Shown here in pieces: positions 59,084-64,000 of a stretch of DNA of 64,000 nt (position 1 is the stretch's first letter; every line of letters starts with the position of its first letter). Source of the stretch: Theocolax elegans (Eukaryota > Arthropoda > Insecta > Hymenoptera > Cerocephalidae). Made by a program: the position numbers and the translations under genes. The stretch spans positions 5,062,443-5,126,442 of the forward strand of contig CM047428.1 in the NCBI GenBank assembly GCA_026168455.1. Direction: 5' to 3'. The notes below the pieces were generated by a model. It was given only the letters and a program-made list of their open reading frames with translations, was not told the DNA's origin and searched no databases.

Positions 59084-60592
59084 AGTAAAGTAAATAAATT
59101 AAAACGGTTCAATTTTTACATTTCTCGAATCTAATAAAATACAGCTTCGTAACGTTTTAAACTGAAAAACATATCGCTTAAAAATAAAATAAACCTCTTC
59201 CATTAACTAATTACTTTATAAACATATTGAGAGAAAAATAATTCAAAATCATAATTATTCATCTCGTAAATCCTAAATATTTCAAGTCCCACACTCCTTG
59301 TATCTAAAAAACCATCTAAAAATAACCATATTTTCATCAAATAATCACTTTATAAACCTGTTGAAAAGAAAAAAAGAACGTAAGTAATAAAAATCCAAAT
59401 GCATAAACATTCATCCGTTTGATCCTAATCGGTTCAATTCCCACATTCCACACATCTCATTCGAAACTGCAACGTACCGCCCAAAATGATAAACAACCAT
59501 ATTTTCCTCAACTAATCACTTTATAAACCTGTTGAAAAGAAATGTAAAAAAAGGGGAAAACAAAAGAATCCATCTGATAGTGAAAAAGTTCTTTTTCCCA
59601 GCAAATGTAGAGAGGAGAGTAATAACTCGCGTCAACTAACCAGTACCATCTTGTCAGATCCAGTGTCCAAGTCAAAACGCAGAGTAGTTAAAGGGACTCT
59701 CTTCCCTGGGTTTACCTCGTAAAACCTATATATATATATATATATACATACATACACACATCCATCTGGATAGGATTGTTACGGCTCGGGAAATTCACGG
59801 TTCTTCGTATCACGATGGAAATTATTTCCCGAGGCGGTATCGTCGTCATTCGTATATGTATATATATGTATATACATATACACACACATGTATATACACC
59901 GGTTTTGCTACGTCATTTTTTTGTTTTACGTACTTTTTCTTTTCTCTCCAACTACTGACCGCGAAATGAAATATTTTCGGATGAAGGAAACGAGTGAAAT
60001 TTGAATTTCGGAACGGCAAAGAGTTCATAAAATTCTTCGTACGTTTAGAAAAACGGAGTTACAAAAAAAAAAACGAACGAGAAAGTTTTCGTAATTTTTA
60101 TTTTGCAAATGAAGTTGAATGGAAATAACGTCATGAAGTTTCGCTGATACCTTCTTTTTTTTATTTGCACGAAAAAAATAAAATAAAAATATTAATATCG
60201 GGTATACTCTCGTTTGCATTTTAAAATCTCTATTGTTACGCAATGAAATATTCAAAGTTTATTTATCCTCCGGTTAATTTGTATGTATTGGTTGATTATC
60301 CGCGATTAACATTCACGATATACGCCGGAATAACCATACCGCGAGTTTTAAAATACTTAAAATAATATTGTTAATTGTGTACGATCGGCATCGACCTGGA
60401 TCTTTCTTCAAGCGAAATGATTCTGCAAATATTGTATTTTTTTATTATTTCCTTTTTGTATCTTTCGTTCCTTTCACTCAATATTTACGCTTAGTGTAAT
60501 TCGTTAAAATATTTATTAACACTGTGCAGCTTTGTGTAATGCTAAATGAAAATTATAAAGAAGATATTAAGTAGGAGGCTGATGGACGGTGG
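59084..60592. other. AT-rich noncoding DNA
   Basis: No gene is supported. A repeated phrase, CAACTAATCACTTTATAAACCTGTTGAAAAGAAA, occurs near 59335-59370 and 59508-59542, with a weaker form near 59206, so a local repeat of about 150-170 bp is likely. (TA)n lies at 59729-59745. Confidence 0.45.
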
Positions 60593-61370
60593 TGATAATG
60601 ATGATGATGATGATGATGATAATGACAATAATGATAATATTTATGTAGATATATCTTATAATAAGAATAATAATGATGGTAGTCTATGTGAAGATGATAC
60701 AAATAGTAGTAAAGGTTTTGCGATTAGGATGATTTTTAATCTTAATGATGATGATGATGGAGAAGATGATGATATTTGTGGCGATTCTACCCTGGTAGAA
60801 AATTGAGCCTATTTCTGGTCAGAATTTATGGTAAAAATTTTTGAAAATAAGATATTGTTAGAAATCCTTTTCAGAAAATTTGCAGAATTTCTAGATATAC
60901 ACCAATTTAACATGTGTTGACCAGAAATTCTGGTCAGAATCTGCGCTATTTTCTACCAGGGTAACGATGGTGATGAAAGTGAGGATGATAATAATGACAA
61001 TGATGAAGCTGACGTAAAGGTTGTCGGCATTGATAGCGATTAAATTGATTATCAAAAAGATGATGATGGAAATGATAATAATGATGATGATGCAATTGAT
61101 TATGATTATAATATTAAGGATGATGGTATTGATGTTGTTAGAATTGATGAAGTTGATGATCTATAAGATGATGAGTATTATGCTGATAATTATTACGTAG
61201 AAGAAGGTGAGGATGATATCGATGACAATAATGAAGCTACATACAAATGATGATGTAAACGAATATATCAATAATGAAATTGATATTAATCATAATAATG
61301 ATATTCGAGAAGATGATGAAGATGACGTTAATGAGATTGGCGATGACAATAAAGATGCTTCATAAAAGAA
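60593..61370. repeat. Degenerate GAT trinucleotide tract
   Basis: GATGATGAT/GATAATGAT words run on the plus strand for nearly 800 bp, perfect at about 60595-60620. They are interrupted by the MITE at 60790. The 86-codon Asp/Asn-rich frame ends inside that MITE and is a translation of the tract. Confidence 0.8.
60790..60961. mobile_element. MITE, 172 bp, CCCTGGTAGAAAAT ends, TA duplication
   Basis: The ends CCCTGGTAGAAAAT and ATTTTCTACCAGGG are perfect inverted repeats, flanked by TA on both sides (60788-60789, 60962-60963). A second inner pair, TTTCTGGTCAGAAT (60811) and ATTCTGGTCAGAAT (60927), is itself nearly palindromic. It is noncoding and inserted into the GAT tract, so it is younger than the tract. 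Confidence 0.85.
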
Positions 61371-64000
61371 ACTTAAATTTTTTTTTGTAAATATTGAAAC
61401 CAAAAGATTTTTTATATATGTATTAACGTGCTACCCTTTTCGGGGTTTCAAATTCTTTCATTGTATAAAAACATCACTGTTTACATACTTTAAAAAATAT
61501 GAACTTTGCCGTTTTTGCTACCTACCGTAAAATTGAGGACTTTCGAGTTTAGAAAACTGCTTGTATCATATACATGAAAATTTAACACTATTGTAATATG
61601 TGCGTGAGTCCAGATGCAAGTGTTAAACACGTGTCGTTGTGAGTATCCGAGTATTTGCGTCGGCACGTGTAGGTGAGCGCGTGTGTATTTATATATGTAC
61701 GATAATGGAAGACTATTAGTAATAATATGTTAATGCGTTAACCCTCGCATTGGCAAAGCATTAATCAATTGCATTTACCGGTTGAATGGAAATTACGGCA
61801 ATTCTCGCGCGCGCTCTCGCCCACTGCATTATCGAGTGTTCGGTAGGAGGAGAAAGAGGTGGTGGTGGGGGGTTTCGACCGCGCAGTTGTTCTATTTGGT
61901 TGTTACCTCAATTACCTGAGCTAGACCTAATACCTATGGCGATGATTATAATTGTCTAGAAATGCTGCAAGTTATAATTTCATTGAATAATATATCGCGT
62001 ACCGGGATTTTCCCTATATATGTGTACCTGGATCTATCGCTACTGCGTCCTTTATCGCGATTTTGATTGCTCCTGTATTCCTTACGTATGTATGTACATA
62101 TATACGTGTGTGAGTGTGTGTTGGGTGACTTATCATGTGTAATGGTGATTTGGATTTACTTGGAATCGTGGTTGTGCTACGTACTTTATATTATTGTTGA
62201 TAATAATGATGGTCAAACAATTGGAGGGAATTATAGGTCGAAAAGGTTTGAAGAAATGACGGTAAATTATCGCATGTTTAACGGGATATCGGACTCAAAA
62301 TTGCAGGGCACTACACTTTGCAATCCTGAACTTGTGTTCAAAATACCGTCACATGACCAATTCTTGATCACTTAAGACCAATTTCTGATCACTACTTTAC
62401 GTTTTATATAGGACATGTTGATTATCTCTTGAAAAGATTATATATACATTACTCATTTTCAATTTATTATTCTGGTAAGGTTCTACATTGTTGATCGATT
62501 AATCAAATTTTGTTTCTAATTTATAAATATAAAAATGATCATGAACAGCGTGGTGATCAATAATTAGGTCTAGGTAACGGTATAGGGATTTGAAAATCTG
62601 AGTAAAAATTCACCAAGAAAAATTTTGAGCAATTCCAAGGACTCACCCTGAAAAAATAAGTTTTATTAATAATAATTGAATCAACAATTTTTGGTCGATA
62701 ATTGTTAATAAAAAAACGTAAATTTCCAATGAGGACGTTGTCCATCCTTTGTTTAAAAGTTGATCCCTATATTCTGTTAAAAAAATACGTATTTAGTATT
62801 ACCAATATAAAATAAAGATATTTTGGGTAATAATAAAAGAGATGTTAAGAGAGACATAAACGAATAATGTTAATTTTAAGGTTAAATATTTCGACATTTA
62901 TAGACTTATATCTGACTGTTATATGAATGTTTACTTAATCAATTATTATTCTCAAATGCATTTCATAGTTTAAAAAGCGCATCTCACCAGAAATTGGCCA
63001 AAAACTGTACTAAATAATTCTAAAAAATATATAATGCACTTTCTCGATGCAGGTTCATTAGTCATTCAAATGCTTGATCAAATTGTCTTGAAAATTTCAA
63101 GTCCTTACAGCTCATCGACAAGTTGATTAAAAGTTCTTTTAAGTAATTAAATTGCTAATCGGATTGATATATGTATACATATCATATACTTATATAAGCG
63201 TACCGAGAAAACAAAATTAAGTACACGAATTGTTTTCAAGATAATTCATCGTAATCAGTTTTTATTAATTAACCTAACGAACGTGCGCAGTCTTACATTT
63301 ACTTAACATTGTTCAATTTTAATCAATATTTTGTTATGTACGATTGCAATCGAATAAATATTGAGAAGTAAATTAGACACAAAAAGTTAAAATGTCATAT
63401 TAATTTATTGAATTCAGAGTCTTACGTCTTATTTTCTATCAATCAATTTTAATCAATTTTAGGTTACGTACGATCGCAATCTAATAAATATTGAAAAGTA
63501 AATTAAAAAAGAAGAATAAAAATCAAATAATGTTCGGGTAAAAAATTTTAACGATCGATATACTTTTTTAAGACCTGTGCGAATCACGTAAATAGAAAAC
63601 TAGTACGAAAAAAAAAAGTTTTTCCTAACCTCTATCTCCACCTCCCCCCCAAAAAAGGTATTTGCGTTGAAACAGTTTGTTTACTAGGTCGCAATGCGGG
63701 GTAATATTTTACGATGGAGAAAAGTTTCGTCGAAGAACCTTTGTTTCGATGTCAGCCCTCCTTAAAAAGAATTCCGTTGGTTCTTTTTTTTAGGAGTAGG
63801 AGGAGGAGGAAGTGTATACCAAGTGAAATCGTAAATCGCAAGTATAAATCCTGGGTTACTCCGTCAAACTGGACATTCCAGTTATCTCGTCGTTTCTTGA
63901 ACGCAAAGAGGATTTATTGATTACACGCTTTCACGATTGAAATTTATTTTTATAGTTTGATGTTTCAATCTGCAAATATTTTGGAGGTTAAGTTATGTGT
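61371..64000. other. Noncoding DNA with a GC-richer island and a dispersed repeat fragment
   Basis: No gene is supported. 61620-61960 is GC-richer (CGTGTAGGTGAGCGCGTGTG; TCTCGCGCGCGCTCTCGCCC). 62279-62345 is the third, weakest copy of the TTAA-linked dispersed repeat (GGGATATCGGACTCAAAATT). AGTTAAAATG/AATCAATTTTA words repeat at 63300-63500. A TTTTGGAGGTTAAG motif lies at 63981. Confidence 0.4.

Noticed and set aside
60546..60806. Acidic Asp/Asn-rich frame of 86 codons
   Set aside because: Translation of a GAT repeat; its stop codon lies inside an inserted MITE.

Overview
The window looks like a piece of an insect nuclear genome. It is strongly AT-rich and full of simple repeats. It carries a tRNA-headed SINE family, a decayed R1-type LINE, a pogo-type transposon remnant with its C-terminal zinc finger, piggyBac-like and TTAA/TA-flanked MITEs, and many copies of a TTTTGAGGTTAGG motif that contains the insect telomere word TTAGG. 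A hymenopteran is my best guess, but nothing here proves the order. I found no intact host protein-coding gene, tRNA gene or rRNA gene. Open frames reach only about 150 codons; nearly all are low-complexity (Ile/Tyr from TA tracts, Ser/Phe/Leu from TTC tracts, Asp/Asn from GAT tracts) or lie in repeats. The window is therefore intergenic DNA or a very long intron, and the annotation is mostly one of mobile elements and repeats.

Layout. 1-9 kb: AT-rich DNA with an old foldback (2.1-2.5 kb), a TA-flanked MITE (4195-4491), a pogo-like element with CAGTGGAACC ends (4539-5312) and a SINE with near-perfect target duplications (7859-8062). 9-17 kb: degenerate repeat fields (TTTTGAGGTTAGG / GGTCAAATGACC units), an array of tRNA-B-box-like repeats (10.6-11.3 kb) and a piggyBac-like element (15489-16111). 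19-23 kb: two more SINEs, one nested in a degenerate repeat unit, and a foldback MITE. 25-28.6 kb: a degenerate satellite with core GGTCCTGATCAGGTCC, inside which a roughly 0.7 kb block is duplicated. One copy holds a 750-bp solo LTR and the other is the matching empty site. 30.8-32.95 kb: a nearly identical tandem duplication of about 1.05 kb. 33.6-35.4 kb: two 5S-rRNA-derived SINE copies followed by a long inverted repeat with arms of about 0.4 kb.

38-42 kb: a tRNA-like SINE candidate, a GC-richer island, a TTC tract and a 917-bp pogo element. 45.6-46.8 kb: a degenerate CCAATAA field. 48.4-50.4 kb: a dispersed repeat, a foldback element with a 27-28-bp tandem array, and a tRNA-headed chimeric R1 LINE fragment. 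51.8-52.3 kb: a TTAA-flanked MITE. 53.5-53.7 kb: a minisatellite. 55.8-56.9 kb: the GATC-cored satellite again. 58.2-61.4 kb: opposed ATC and GAT tracts, the second interrupted by a CCCTGGTAGAAAA MITE.

There is no operon-like or pathway logic. What links the parts is repeated colonisation by small RNA-polymerase-III-type retroelements and DNA transposons, some of which hit older repeats and so give a relative order of events. The best leads for something undescribed are the tRNA/LINE chimera, the 5S-headed SINE, the B-box array, the GATC-cored satellite and the two long foldbacks. I do not see a convincing new multi-gene system. All repeat identities and mismatch counts were read by eye.
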